This document shows positions 22,366 to 34,744 of a DNA stretch of 64,000 bases, piece after piece; the first letter of the stretch is position 1, and the number at the start of each line of letters is the position of its first letter. The DNA is from Branchiostoma floridae (taxonomy: Eukaryota; Chordata; Leptocardii; Amphioxiformes; Branchiostomatidae), in the NCBI RefSeq assembly GCF_000003815.2, contig NC_049988.1, positions 21,419,409-21,483,408 on the forward strand. The letters run 5' to 3'. Under the pieces are notes generated by a model that was given only the letters and a program-made list of their open reading frames with translations, was not told where the DNA came from and made no database searches. A program made the translations under genes and the position numbers.

Positions 22366-22678
22366 CAGGGCTTTAGCCAGCGTCCGTTTCTCCGTCAATT
22401 GACGGAAATCTGCTGCGTGTGACGGAAAAATTTTAAAACCGATCCGTCAACCTTGATGGACAAAAAATCCTTGGTGGACGCCGTAAAGGACACACACTGT
22501 TTGTTTTACTATTGTTATGATTGTTGACAAAGCGTGTCTGTACCCTTTCGCATACGACAATCTCATTAAAAACCCGTTTTTCAAGGTCTCAGTTCAGTCT
22601 CTCTAACTCCTGGAATAGTGTTTTCGCGATAATGGGAATTGGCTGACGGAAAAAAATTTCGAGCTGGCTAGAGCCCTG
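22366..22678. mobile_element. hAT-like non-autonomous element, copy A
   Basis: Termini CAGGGCTTTAGCCAGC and GCTGGCTAGAGCCCTG are inverted. The 8-mer GATAAGGG is repeated exactly on both sides (22358-22365 and 22679-22686), an 8-bp target duplication as made by hAT transposases. At 313 bp it has no transposase. Copy B at 47044-47355 is the same element inverted. It has split a degenerate tandem array. Confidence 0.88.
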
Positions 22679-22686
22679 GATAAGGG

Positions 22687-23295
22687 CTTGCCCACGAGAA
22701 AAACTAATTTCAACGAGTCTCTCATAAACCGGATCTGAGTCATTGCTCTTCAAGGTCAGTTGCTGCCTGGAATATTTCCTCGCTTATCCATTATGTAATA
22801 TAGCATCAATCATTTTTTCTGTTTGCGACAGCATTTGTGCCAATGCAAAGTTGGATGACTCCACACAAAAAACACAAATCCTGATCAGCACATCTCGTAA
22901 CATCTGTCTGATTGGTTGATTTTCAAGGTCAGGTACTTTGAAAGGTCGGAAACCTTTGAAGGTCACGAAGGAAAATTGGTCCAGGGACTGAGCAATCTTT
23001 AATACATGACATCGATAACTTTCCTATTAGTTTCCTCCCCTAGAAAGATAGAATGGTGTGATAACAGTTTGCAAAGCCTACTGAAAATACAGTTCCAACA
23101 TGTCTGACTGGTTTGTAGGTTTTCATGGTCAGTTACTGGAATGAAAATTTGCTCACTGAGTGACAAATTATTTACTGCACGACATCAATATCTTTTCCAT
23201 TATTGCCATCCGATGGGCTGATAAAGTATTTTATTAGCAGTTCAGAACTCTCACGGGATGCTTTTTACAGCACTTCCATTTTACTGTCTGCTGGC
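22687..23295. repeat. distal copies of the 21.6-kb degenerate array
   Basis: TTTTCAAGGTCAG-type and ACAAATTATTTA-type words continue with the roughly 190-bp spacing of the array, with few CpGs left. Confidence 0.6.
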
Positions 23296-23344
23296 CGTGG
23301 GTCAAATAGAGTTTCTTGGTTTCGGATTTAAAAGCAAATGTTTT

Positions 23345-23610
23345 GCATTGTTTTGGAAAAACAGATCTTCAGTTTAAGGGCAACTCTGTCATTTTTGGAA
23401 AAAAACAGATCTTGAGTTTAAGGGAAAGTCTGTCGTTTTTGGAAAAACAGATCTTGAGGTTAAGGGAAAGTCTGTCATTTTTGGAAAAGACAGATCATGA
23501 GTTTAAAGGGATTTAGTCTGTCGTTTTTGGAAAAACAGATCTTGAGTTAAAGGGAAAGTGTGTCGTTTTTGAACAGCAGATCTTGAGTTTGAGTTGAAGG
23601 GAAAGTTTGT
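23345..23610. repeat. tandem array, about 42-bp unit
   Basis: About six copies of TTTTTGGAAAAACAGATCTT followed by GAGTTTAAGGGAAAGTCTGTC. A + strand frame of 66 codons through it is due to the repeat. Confidence 0.9.
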
Positions 23611-24059
23611 ACTTATAATAGGTGCACACAGTTTTTGGGGTACACAGAATCAGGTACAAGTTTTCCTCCCAGCCTTTTCTTTCACCACGTTCCCTTGGTA
23701 AAACTTTACATGCAAATTTATGATAATCAAACTAAATGGGTACAGCCTTAATTAGCTATGAATTTTGTCTACAGCATTTTAATAGCAACATGCATTGCAG
23801 GCCTGTGTATGAATTTGAAGCCGATCCTTGTAAGAAGAAAACATATACTGATAGTCTAAACTATCCTTTGTTTTTAATCTTCATCCAAGTCTACATTTAC
23901 AGTGTGATTACTTATTTCTGAAGGAAAGCTTGCCACAAAAAGTTAGCAAAAACCTGTAATAACTTCTTGACACATCCTGTCAGCAACGAAACGATCAAAG
24001 GCAGGCAAAATGTTCACATCGTTCCATAACCCCCTTGCCAGGGCCCTCGGAGCAGGTAT

Positions 24060-24960
24060 TGTTATTGCTGTAGGAAATGGCCAGACCTGGATCTGTCAGC
24101 TCTATGATATGATGTTATCGGCTCCTACAATATTGCCTCCGCACTGACTCAAAATGGGTGGGAAAGCTGTCATGTGGATCTGGCAGTCAAAGTTGGAGTT
24201 GGGTTTGATACGCAATGTAATTTACAAATCCATATAGTTTTTGCTGTTGCTGTATTTCTGTGGTCAAACCCCGAATATTACTTGTACCATAGCTAAGACT
24301 TTGGGTGGGTAAGTTTTCATGTGAATCTGCCAGTCAACGTTGGAGTTGTGTTTGATACAAATGTCATTTTACTAATCCAGAGTTATTGCTGTTCCTGTAT
24401 TTCTGTGGACAAAGCCCGAAATATTACTATAGTACCTTAACTAAGACAAGGGTGGGCAAGTTGTCAAATGCACACACGTGTATATGTCAATCAAATCTAA
24501 AGTTTTAATTGATAAGAATGGGTTACAAATCCGTAGCTGTTGTATAGTCAAACCCCCAAATATTACTGTCGCCTTAACTAAGACTTAGGGTGGACACATT
24601 GTCAAATGTGTACGTCAAACAAAGCTGAAGCTATTATTGATAGGAATGTATTACCAATCTGTTTTATCTTTTTTTATGGTCGACATCCAAAATATTTTTA
24701 ATTGGCTGACTGAAACTTTGGGTGGACAAGTTGTCAAATATATCTGTCAATCAAAGATAAACTTGTCACAAGATATTACCAGTATTGCTTTAGCATGTGG
24801 TTGAGAGTTTGGTATGATTATTTCCCAATGTATTCCCCACATCTTGTCTGTGACTATGTTCTGCTGTGGACGGAAAAGCTGTCAGATGTATGTACCAACT
24901 AAATCTCAGGTTCTTATTGCTAATAAGGATATTTTATTGCTGGCTTTAGTTGGAATATTG
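24060..24960. repeat. degenerate tandem array, about 165-bp unit
   Basis: About five copies share GACTTTGGGTGGGTAAGTT, a CAGTCAAAGTTGGAGTTG-type phrase and GGTCAAACCCCGAATATTAC. They decay to the right, where CCCCGAATATT becomes CCCCAAATATT or TCCAAAATATT. A modestly CpG-rich stretch (23980-24060) lies at the left end. Confidence 0.75.
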
Positions 24961-25289
24961 CACGCCTAAACATTATCAGAAATCTTTAATGTTTATAGGA
25001 ACTTTCCTGTCATGAAGTACTTAACTTCCTAACATGTTATAGCCATATTGGAATGTTGTTATTTATTATTGCTGATAAAACAGGTGTTACAAGATATTCC
25101 AGGCTCAGACATGTTATATAGTGGAATACAGAAAACCACAACCATGAACTGACAATATTTCTCTCATGGCATTCATATAAATTTTGGTGTAAGCCTGCAA
25201 TGGTTTATACTAATTAGGTGTCGATCCTCCTATCGATGATGTACCATATTCATATTGCGTGAGTTGTACTACAATACTGAAAATTGATT

Positions 25290-25960
25290 CTGAATAACTT
25301 TTCTTCGAATCCTGCAATAAGTCATGTCAAAATGTCTCTATTTTCTGTCTTAGATCTTTAGTATTATCGACAAACAATCTTTGGATTTTAGCGACTTTTT
25401 GAAATGGGTAAATTTTTCCTAAGCCTGTTGTGGAGATGTAATAACCATGTCAAAATGTTCTGACTTGTGGCTGATGTGGGTGTTGTAGAATATTGCATGA
25501 CTTTACCAGCCCACCCAAGAATTACAGTCTTTAGATTTTAGGTTCTTTCTGGCATTTTGAAACTTCATTCGAAGCCTGTGATAAGTATGTAAAATTGTCA
25601 AAATGTTCTGACTTGTGTCTGACGTGTAACAGTTGTAGAATATTGCATAGCTGTATCAGCACACCCACGGACTATCATCTTCCGATCTTTGCAGCTTTTC
25701 TGTTATTCGGCCTTCAACTTTCGAATTCCACAGTTAGTCCTGTAATAAGCATGTGAAAATGTTCCCACAATAACCCCTTATCTCTACATTGTACATCAAG
25801 GTGTAGTATATTACAGATGCCTCCTCACGCAACATGCAATAACAAGACTGCAGTGACATACTTATCTGATAAGACGCCTCTTTTACATGAACTGAGATTT
25901 GGTCTGTAATAAGGGTGTCAAATGTTGTGCCAGTTTCTGTGTGCTGATAATTTTAAATTT
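25290..25960. repeat. degenerate tandem array, about 180-190-bp unit
   Basis: Three to four copies share GTCAAAATGTTCTGACTTGT, GTTGTAGAATATTGCAT and AGCCTGTGATAAGTATGT-type phrases. Confidence 0.7.
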
Positions 25961-26329
25961 AAAAGTTTTCTGACAGCCAAGTTTACTGGAGCTCAAGTGC
26001 ATGTGAGGTCAAGTTCCAAACTTGCATGAACCCCTGATAACTTGATTATATAGTTCAAGGAAGGGCACCATGTATGATGTAAAAGTGTTTAATCTGTGAC
26101 ACCTGTTTCACCCCCCTTTTTACACTCCAATAAATTCAAATTGAAAAAAAAAGAAACTAATAAGTCAAAATCTTGAAGAATCTTGAATCTAGAATAACTC
26201 ATGAGATATGTCACTGTTATATACCCAGTAAACTGTCTTATGGCATAACACTAATTTTCCTCACTGCCAAGCAAATATATAGAAGTTCTGCATAGACTTC
26301 TATATAGACTGAGTTTGAGCTATTTTCGT

Positions 26330-26650
26330 ATCTCTCACATTCAATTTGTACTCTCTCGAGTTATAGGAGGTCCCAGTAGATAGCTTTTTAGTTCTGGCTT
26401 AAGGCTTAGATATATAAGTTCAGAGCTTTTATTAAATTGCTTCCCGTAACAAGATAAAACTTCCTCAGTACCAATGAAAGCTGAACTCCGGTTTTGGTAT
26501 TTCTTACATGTACTCTGCCTTGAATTATATGAAGTCCCAGTAGATATGTGTGTATAGTTCTAGCCTTGAATACTTCAGTTCAGAGCTTTTATTAAATTGC
26601 TTCCCCAAACAAGACAAAATTTCCTTAGCACAAATGAAAAACGAATTTGA
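26330..26650. repeat. two diverged copies of an about 165-bp unit
   Basis: GTTCAGAGCTTTTATTAAAT followed by TGCTTCCC occurs at 26419 and 26578; AGTCCCAGTAGATA and CAATGAAA/CAAATGAAA are also shared. Confidence 0.8.
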
Positions 26651-26959
26651 CTTCCCCAGACATTTGTACCATTTTGCATCAAACTATGAGAGAACTCTGT
26701 TCACGAGGGACATAAATGGCCTTGTTTGCCATTTTTCCAATCTCTTCCCATAACGGTATTGACTTTGATGTGCTTTCAGGCCCAGTCCTTCTTCATAAAC
26801 GCTTGTTCAATCAGTCCTTAAGTGAATTTCTTCAATAACTGACAAATACGGAATGTCAGAAGTCGCCGTATAAGGACGTAAAAATACACATGGGAAACTT
26901 TGGTTCATGAAAGTGTCATGAATTGTTTTGTTTGCTTTCCTTTTCAATACTGGATATTT

Positions 26960-27130
26960 CGTTTGATGTGGGTAAGATGGGCGGCTTAGTTTTTAGCAAC
27001 ACAGTTTCTGGGTCCAAGGATCAGGAGTTCAAATTCTGAGTGAAGAAACTTTTCTGACTTGAGAGCTACTGGAAAGGGTTACATTCCTTAAGATGGGGCT
27101 ATGTACAGGAAAGCAGTGGTCTATCATTGT
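26960..27130. mobile_element. possible decayed tRNA-derived SINE
   Basis: GGAGTTCAAATTCTG resembles a box B (GGTTCGAATCC type), about 40 bp after a weak box-A-like GGGCGGCTTAG. Weak; compare the clear SINE at 50200-50375. Confidence 0.25.
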
Positions 27131-27205
27131 TCTTTGTGCTTTTACGAGTAATTTGAAGGCAAGGGCATTTCTTTCAGAACATTGAACATTAAATCATGTA
27201 TAACA

Positions 27206-27435
27206 GTGAGGCCTTTACTAGCTAGTGACCACCTCTACATAAGGACTTCCTGGCCATTGTGACCACGTTTTGCTGGTCACATAGATTATTTGCTGTCCCA
27301 TATAATTTGCTGGACCCATAGATTATTTGCTGGACCCATAGATATTTGTTGTACCATAGGTTTTCTCCCATTAATTGAAGCATTATGAATCCTGTACATT
27401 ATAAGTGGCCACCTGTCTACTTTGACTCACTGTAT
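27206..27435. mobile_element. decayed relative of the 6167-6655 TIR element
   Basis: Left CAGTGAGGCC...AGTGACCACCTC and right GGCCACCTGTC...TTTGACTCACTGTA follow the layout of CAGTCAAACCTG...GCGACCACC in the better copy, with CGACCACC decayed to TGACCACC. TTGCTGGACCCATAGATTAT is locally duplicated inside. Confidence 0.5.
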
Positions 27436-28254
27436 CTGTCCTCTGTCCAAGTCCTTCATACATGTACAAAACTGTACATTTTGCACATATTGCTTGTCCC
27501 TCCTGTCACTACAAGTAGAAATTTCCTAAGACAAACTATATCCAGATCTTTTTTCCAATTTCCTCCATTTAGTATAAGCTTTCTGCTGGATGTCTGTCCA
27601 TTCTGGCTTATAACAAGCACTCGATCATGTGTCCTAACAGAATTACGTACACCATGATGTTGGTTAGGGGACCCTCTATTCCTATATACATACTGACTTA
27701 CGACGTTAGCATTCCAAAGAAAACTCCCCGCCGTATACAAAATGTATCTTTCTGCCATATCTAAAAGGTTAGCTATGTATTTATGTATCTATACTATATA
27801 CATGATTGTATATATATCATAGAGCAGACTTGTGAGTCTTGCATCATTAGCTTTGCAGATCCTATAAAACACTGCAGATTCTACTGACGCAGGCAGAGAT
27901 CAGTTGTGAGAAAAATTCCCTGTCAAACCTTTATTGCATAAGGCATAAATAAAGCATGCTATCGGCTCTGCCTATTTCACACACTGTCACCACTACTGGG
28001 GCTGCCTACAGCTGGCACTAACAAGGGTTTAGGCCTTAGTTATTCGATTGGTTATACTTTCATATCTGCTGGATGGTTTGCTTTGTGGAGTAAAAAAGGG
28101 TTTAGCCACAGCAATGGTATCTGTTTCCCACAGGAAGGCGGTTTACCTACAACGGTGGTACTGTTTTTGGTTGTGGTTGTGTGCTCGCAACTAGAACTCA
28201 AGATCCTTTTGATGATAGTTAGGGTATAAAAAAACAGTTTCTTCCAGATCACTT

Positions 28255-28345
28255 CAGTGCCACTGACAAAGGATAGTGGATGCCATCTGAAACGTCTGTT
28301 TCCAAAATCATATCCAGTTGTTTATAAATAAATATTTACTAACTG
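28255..28345 (+). mobile_element. Penelope-like terminal fragment with hammerhead-like core
   Basis: CTGACAA (28263-28269, one core change), GGATAG (28271-28276), loop TGGATG, an eroded 3' arm CCATCT, then GAAACGTC (28289-28296) and the family tail CATATCCAGTTG. Confidence 0.55.
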
Positions 28346-28596
28346 CTTTTTGGCATGTCCTTTTGATGGATTTGTATGAATTTTGGTATAATCGGTTTTT
28401 ATTCAGTTCCCGATGAAATAATATGGCACATCGTAGCAGTCTTTTTGTTGCCAACAAAAATGATTTATTGAGCATGAAGACGTTTCAGAGACCATTCCTA
28501 TATTATAGTTCTTGGTACTCCATCATTTGTGTCATATGTCCTGGAAGATTAGCTGACTTCAATTTGTGAAGTTTGCATTTCAGCTTATAGACTGGT

Positions 28597-28900
28597 TTAT
28601 TCAATTCAATTCAACAAGTATGACAAATTAAAAGCGGTCTTGCAGCCCGAAGGGCTGAATTGCACTACTCACACAGTCTTTTTGGACATTATTCACACAA
28701 AAATGATTATGGAATAAGCAAATGCAAAGTATACAACTTAATACAATTTAAAATGCAAACCAATGATACGTAACACCGTCGTTAAAAGTAAATTAGAACT
28801 ATTTACAACAACATTATACATTGATGGGCTCTTTGTTGATCAAACGAGCCATATATGGGGCGGCGCTGTTTTTATAACGCTCTGTTCTACAATGAACTAA
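28597..28900 (-). mobile_element. LINE 3' end with short coding relic
   Basis: On the - strand, a frame ends at 28814 with AAPYMARLINKEPINV, then about 200 bp of AT-rich 3' UTR, then CAGCCCTTCGGGCTG (a hairpin) and a TTGAATTGAATTGAAT tail. The layout is that of a non-LTR retrotransposon 3' end; the family is unassigned. Confidence 0.45.
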
Positions 28901-29024
28901 TATGGACTTAAATGGACTAATAAAGTATCCAAGTTTCAAGAAAAAATACTTCTGAAACTTTTACTAAGCCCCCCTCCTGAGAAGTATACAACTTAGATAG
29001 AGATGCATGGTCCGACATCGTTAA

Positions 29025-29110
29025 GATTCAGATTCAGCTTTATTGGTCCTTGGCATGGCAAATGACATTGTAAATGCTACATGAAATGTGCCAACGAATG
29101 ACATTCCATA
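29025..29110 (-). mobile_element. second retroelement 3' tail
   Basis: On the - strand CCAAGGACCAATAAAGCTGA continues into TGAATCTGAATC, a short tandem tail typical of LINE 3' termini. Confidence 0.4.
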
Positions 29111-29837
29111 AAAAAATCCTAAAAGTTATGACAATTCACAAACATGCATAATCACATTTTGTTTAAAAACCTAGACACTGGATTAAATATTGGAGTGACG
29201 GAGAGACAACGTGAACATAACTATGTCAGCAAACAATAACGTATGTAGAATTTACAGGAAAATAGCAACTGCATGTATATTCTGTACAGACGCAGTACTA
29301 CTGACCTATCGTCAGAGAATCGCCTCATATGACACCTTAATGGCACCTCATATGAGGATGAACTGAACTGAACTAAGAAGTACATTTGCCACCAGTATGT
29401 TACCATCAGAGAGGAATATTTCATGGACCAGAAAAATGTCTGCTAAAGTTGTCCTGCGCTCCGCACACTCCATCATTCCTTTCATATTCGATGAAAAATC
29501 GCCTCTAAAATTTTGCAAAGAGTCTCTTCATGTGGTCCTCAACATTCAGTACATGCTTCAGCATTGTCTGTCTCTCAGAAGGAGATTTTTCACTGGTGTG
29601 TCGCATCAAAGAAGAATATTTTGATGAGCAAAGAAACGTCTTCTAAAGCCATTCTTAGTTCCACGCTCTCTGTCATTCGTGTTATCAATAAAGAAAAAGC
29701 ACCTCCCGAACCTTTCATGTATTCCTTTATGTGATGTTCAACTTTACACATTCAAGATACTTATGATGGATTAGATTTTTTGTGTGAATTTTGGCATTTA
29801 TTGAGGTTCTGAGGAAACTTGATATGGTTCAACATTG

Positions 29838-29975
29838 AGGTACTATTCAAATACACGTTAATCTCTACAACTGGATAAAAATGGACTTTTGCTTCCAGAT
29901 GTTTTGAGTGACATCCATCACTCTTCTTCAGCGTCACTAGAATGACAATTCAATACGTGAAGAACATTTGTCACC
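29838..29975 (-). mobile_element. Penelope-like terminal fragment with hammerhead-like core
   Basis: On the - strand CTGAAGA (29925-29931) precedes intact arms GAGTGA/TCACTC around TGGATG; the second core reads AAAACATC instead of GAAACGTC. The tail has CAACTGGATAAAAATGG on the + strand, as in the copy at 5666. Confidence 0.6.
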
Positions 29976-30339
29976 AGTGATGCCGTCTTTGCAGACCTCT
30001 ATTTTATTGGTTCTCTAAAGCTGTTCTAAGTTCTACCCACTCCATCACTTGTGTCATCAATAGTGAATTATGCATACAGTCATGTATCATCCGCAGTTGG
30101 TCTGTAGGATATATGGGTATGGTTCGTACCTTTGTAATCGGCTCACATCTAACCTGTGCTTTTGCTTAAAGCTCCTTCACACGAGAGGCAGAATAAGCCG
30201 AAATGCCGTCAGACGGAAGCTTCTTTGTATGTTCCAGAGTATTCAAAGGGCATTCTAGAAATTCTCACTGCATTCCAGTTATTTGTGCACATTCTTATTG
30301 ATACCTGCTGATTTGGTTTCAGTACAAAGACGGTCACCC

Positions 30340-30560
30340 TATAACGGGGGGCTTATCTCTAGTAAGAAAGATGGGACGTCAGACGCAGTCACGTGTCGTT
30401 CAACGATTTTATCGCTCAAGTTTCATCGAGTTCCTGACAAATCTGAATCTGCGTAAGATGGCCATGAACCTGTACTGTAGAGGACGAGTGTTTTTATTGC
30501 ATTTGTCCTCAGTTGACCTCTGACGTTGAGTGACCTCTGAGTAGGTTGAAGTGTTAATGA
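30340..30560. other. CpG-rich block
   Basis: Contains GACGCAGTCACGTGTCGTTC and further CpGs next to an AT-rich degenerate array. No coding evidence. Confidence 0.45.
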
Positions 30561-30654
30561 TATAAATGTAGCAACATTACATTATAATTATACTCAGAAT
30601 GGTCTAGCACAATGGTCTAGTTCTTCACCAGAATTCGCCTGTCTAAAAGATACT

Positions 30655-31300
30655 GAATGTCCGATCCTGATACATTAAGGTAACCTGATATATTGAGTGA
30701 AGGCGCATACATCGATGTACTACTGACCTTCCGAAAAAACATTGATTTATCTTACCAACACAGAAAAAGTTGGGACTTACCTAAATATTATACTTGTGAG
30801 GTTTTTTCACTACACCTTTTGCAGAAGCAATAAAAAGACCACATTTCCTGATATATTGAGGCAACCCTTTGTGAAGGCGCATACATCGATGTACAACTGA
30901 TAACCGATCGCACTGCCTGCAACTATTGCTGCACTAACTTGTTCGGTCATCAGTCATACGTCGCTTACAGAGCTCTTACCTCTAACACTGATCCGTCATG
31001 CGCTACTCTCTCACATTATATCAGCCTTCAGCCACTCTAAATCTCACATAATATAGCACAAATTACTCTATCCCCAGGCTTCAGTAGAGAATTGTCAGCA
31101 TTACACACTTGCTGTAGGTAAATCACATCTTACAGAGCTCTTACTGCTCATACTTATCAGTCATAGGCTATTCTCATACATTATATCAGTATTCAGTGAC
31201 TTCATATCCTCAGGCTTGATTAGCACTGTCAGCATTACACACTTGATGTAGGTAAATCATATGAAACATATCTGCTTTGTAGATTGCCCACCTCATACGT
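30655..31300. repeat. degenerate duplications, about 170-bp spacing
   Basis: GGCGCATACATCGATGTAC occurs at about 30703 and 30874. Further right TCAGCATTACACACTTG(C/A)TG occurs at about 31094 and 31224, and TTACAGAGCTCTTAC at about 30964 and 31130. CATACGTCGCTTAC-like sequence in the left unit has lost its CpGs in the right one. Confidence 0.65.
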
Positions 31301-31974
31301 ACATGGTTTGTGAGAGATTTTTTCATTGATTTCTTTTTCTCATTCATTACTTTCTGATAGCAGTTTCTGTCATTGTTGTAATCATAGTAATTACATGTTC
31401 TAAGTAGAAAATGCTTTTAGCTGTTGTTGACAGTAACTTACCTTGTTCCAATATACCACTCCTGCATAATTATGATAAAAGCATTCCTTGATTGTCATTT
31501 TAATTGGAAGTGTAAGACAGTGTAAAACTTCAATGATGTGCAATTTTTCTGCCTAATGTTGATAAAAAATTCTCTAGTCAGCTAGGCAAAAATCCATTTA
31601 GTACTATCAAGAATAATAGCAATCAATGTCCTCTGCTCAATATGTTTGTAGTATGCTAGTCTCACATGCATTATCTCCTGCATGTGCTGTTACAACATTG
31701 TAGCTGTCGGCAAATCATATAAAACATTGTTCATTTTACAGACTATATCATTCTACGGAAGAAATTGTTTCTCATTGATTTTGCGTTTCCTCCATTATTC
31801 CAAAAGCACGGCTCTCTTTGATGCTGCCTTTACGATCGGTATGCAATATTTCTTGTGTTATTGATAAAAATTGGTTCCTTTTATCATCCATTTTTTACTA
31901 TTGTTAACTTATATGTTGATAATCACCAAGGAGGTAAATGATATGCTAATGAAATAACCTCAGGAAGAAAACAT

Positions 31975-32812
31975 GTTTCCTTAGTCTCTTAAGTCATATC
32001 ACATAGTAAAAACGTATATCTTTTCTGTTGTACCCCAGAACAGGTTATTGAGCAAAAGTCTGCTGTCGAACTTGTAATAACATGTAATATCTGGCTGTAT
32101 AAAGATTCCCTCTATGTTTTATGTGTGTAAGTCTCTAAACCCATTTCTCCAGTAAAATATGTCTACAACCCTGAATACGTTATTGTATAAAATTCCGAAG
32201 CTGTCTGACTTGCAATAACATGTAATATCTGGCCATATAAAGATGCCCTCTATTTCAGATGTGTGTAAGTCTCTAAACCCATTTCTCCAGTAAAACATGT
32301 CTGCATCCCTTATCAGGTTATTGAGCAAAAGTCTGCTGTCAAACTTGTAATAACATCTACATCTAATATCCGGCTGTAATATAAAGATCCCCTCTATTTC
32401 AGATCTATGTAAGTCTCTAAACCCATTTCTCCAGTAAAAACATAAGTCTTCTCTGTTGTACCCCAGAACAGGTTCTTGAGTGTGTAAAAGTCTGTGGCTG
32501 TCTGAGTTGTGATAACATGTAATATCTGGCTGTATAAAGATCCCCTCTATTTCAGATGTGTGTAAGTCTCTAAACCCATTTCTCCAGTAAAATATGTCTG
32601 CAGACCTGAATACGTTATTGAGTAAAATTCTGAAGCTGTCTGAGTTGTAATAACATCTGATAGCCGCCTGTAAAGATCGCCTCTATTTCAGATGTAAAGC
32701 CATTTCTCCAGTAAAAACCTGTCTGCATCCCTGAACAGGTTATTGTGTAAAAGTCCGAAGCCGTCTGAGTTGTAATAACGTGTAATATCCTGCTGTAAGG
32801 ATCACTATAAGT
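31975..32812. repeat. degenerate tandem array, about 140-bp unit
   Basis: TCTCCAGTAAAA recurs at about 32146, 32284, 32428, 32581 and 32706, with GTAATAACATGTAATATCTGG and CCCTCTATTTCAGATGTGTG between. The unit nearest the CpG-rich block reads GTTGTAATAACGTGTAATAT (32769-32788); the far unit reads CTTGTAATAACATGTAATAT (32071-32090). Confidence 0.9.
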
Positions 32813-33065
32813 CAGACCTGCTGTGATCATTGACCTGTGAAGGCCGGCGTGGCTACTGCGGAACATTTCCGCTCTATTCTCCCGTCTCATAGCCAAGCTG
32901 TCAGCGAGGAGCGTCAAACAGGGCGAGATTTTCACACCACCGGTCTTATTATGGTCAAACGGGGCAGGGAAATTACTCCGGCCGTGCCGGCGCGTCGGTT
33001 ACGTTTACTGTGTTGTCAGCTCTTTTATTAGAGACGGAATCTTCCCAATAACGATTGTCAGATGG
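32813..33065. other. CpG-rich block
   Basis: CpG-dense (GGCCGTGCCGGCGCGTCGG, 32980-32998) and directly continuous with the last unit of the preceding array. Short frames on both strands lack domains or splice signals. Confidence 0.55.
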
Positions 33066-33234
33066 AGTTTAGGTCTGTATGAATCCAGCAGCAGGAGTCG
33101 ACTCGGAGCTTGGCGTCCGATAATGTAGTTTAATGTTGTTATTCTGACCTGCTCACAGAAGGGTGCACCTTGTAATGGCCATAATGCAGTCAGGCAGCCT
33201 TAGCTGTAAGTTACTGCAGCTATATATAGAATAG

Positions 33235-33495
33235 ACTGGCTCAGAATAGGATAGAGAAGGATAGAATACAACACAATACAATACAAATTAAAGAATACAA
33301 TATTATAGAATAAAATGGAGTAGATTAAGTAGAGTGAAATAGAGAATAATATAGAAAAGAGTAGAGTAGACTAGACTCGAAGGGGCCATCAAGAAGGTTG
33401 ATTAGAATAGAATAGAATGGAATAAAATAGAACAGAATTGAACAAAACAGATAAGAATAGAATGGAATGATATAGACTAGAAGGGAATGAGGAAA
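33235..33495. repeat. low-complexity GAATA/AATAGA tract
   Basis: Imperfect repetition of AATAGAATAGAATGGAATAA-like words over about 260 bp. Confidence 0.85.
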
Positions 33496-33889
33496 TGAGT
33501 GAGAGAAGGAAATGAAGTGACGATATTGAAATTAAGCAGCTTATTTGTGGTTTACTGTGAGATTTAGACGTTGAAAAGAGCTCCCTTGCACAACTTTATG
33601 GTAAACACCTTAAAAAGAAGCGACAAAGCTTACTTCCCTCAAATGCAACTGACAAAATTGAATGGTATCAAATGGATAATTGGAGCTTTGGTTGTTAGGA
33701 AAAGATATCTTTACCAATATTGGTCTGTTATGATAATACAGTATTTCCAATTTTCGTATATTAGGGTGACGCGTTTTTTCCAATATTGTGATATTAAGAA
33801 TATACATTGATATGCTAGTACATTGGTTTAACGTTTTGCAGTCATAAATATCCTTAGTAAAACGTAGTCAGGCTGTAAAAACGTGGAAA

Positions 33890-34340
33890 GTGCAATAATA
33901 TTCCTCGCAGCGCGCCGACATATTGCGGAGGTTGAACCGTGCGTAAAGCGTTGACCTCGCCCTATTCAGCCGTTGTTGGGTAGCTTTATTTGATCACATA
34001 ACGGCCAATTGTTAAATCAGCAGTGGCAAACATAATGGAACATTCCCCCAGCGTTTCTGCGGCGATTACGCTGGGCTAATGGTATGTAAATCTGTGTCCG
34101 TGTCACAGTTGTTACAGCGTGCGTTATTGCCACAGCGTATGCTACATTACAGCTGTGTGGCAGAATTGTATGTCACACGGCAGCTGTGACGCTCCCTTTG
34201 GCCTTTCCACGAGGGCACGGCAGGTCAATGGGATGGAAACTGGCAATTTTGTCGTAACTTTTCCCCCGGAGCCAGTCTCATCTTCCTGCGTAAACGCCGG
34301 GCGGGCGACAGACAGTTGTCGTCAGGGGCTGATGAGAGCA
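33890..34340. other. CpG-rich block with conserved non-coding texture
   Basis: CpG-rich runs (CGCAGCGCGCCGACATATTG, 33907-33926) alternate with AT words such as CCAATTGTTAAATC. The 88-codon frame at 34119 has no recognisable domain. Confidence 0.4.
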
Positions 34341-34479
34341 TTGGTAACCAAGGCTGCAAGTGTGGCCTGGTTTTTTAATCTTTAATCTTTTGCAACTCCA
34401 CCAAAATACATGTATATACCTGTCCTTGGTGCTGAACATTTTACTTTAATAAGTTTATGAATGTTAGACATTCAGGTAA

Positions 34480-34575
34480 ACAATATACAATTACAATTCA
34501 ATCTCTTGAACTAATTAAAAACCTGTGTTTTTATCCAGTTGTAGATATTGAATCGTATTAGAATGTTGTATTTTG
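34480..34575 (+). mobile_element. Penelope-like tail fragment
   Basis: GTTTTTATCCAGTTGTAGAT matches the tail that follows the hammerhead-like core at 5820 (TTATTCAGTTGTAG). A facing CAATTCAATCTC word just upstream hints at a second, inverted partial copy. The core itself is missing. Confidence 0.45.
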
Positions 34576-34744
34576 ATGTCTCTGTGCATATTTTACTTTC
34601 TGTATAGACTCCTTTGTGAATAAAGTAAAAAGGTTGCAGAAAGTCTTTTTCTGTCTGCTTAACTATTCCGAGACACAAATTAATGTATTGCTGCATTGAT
34701 TCATGTTTACTGCCGTATGTCCTGTTTTTGGTTGGAGTTTCCAT

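Larger units (their letters stand above)
28440..30285. repeat. old tandem array interrupted by transposon insertions
   Basis: Related units at about 28440-28570, 29395-29560, 29570-29740 and 29960-30070 share CTCCATCATTTGTGTCAT-type, GGAATATTTCATGGACCAG-type and GTTCTAAGTTC-type phrases. LINE tails (28597-29110) and a Penelope-like end (29838-29975) separate them. A CpG-rich stretch (30350-30480) follows the last unit. Confidence 0.55.
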
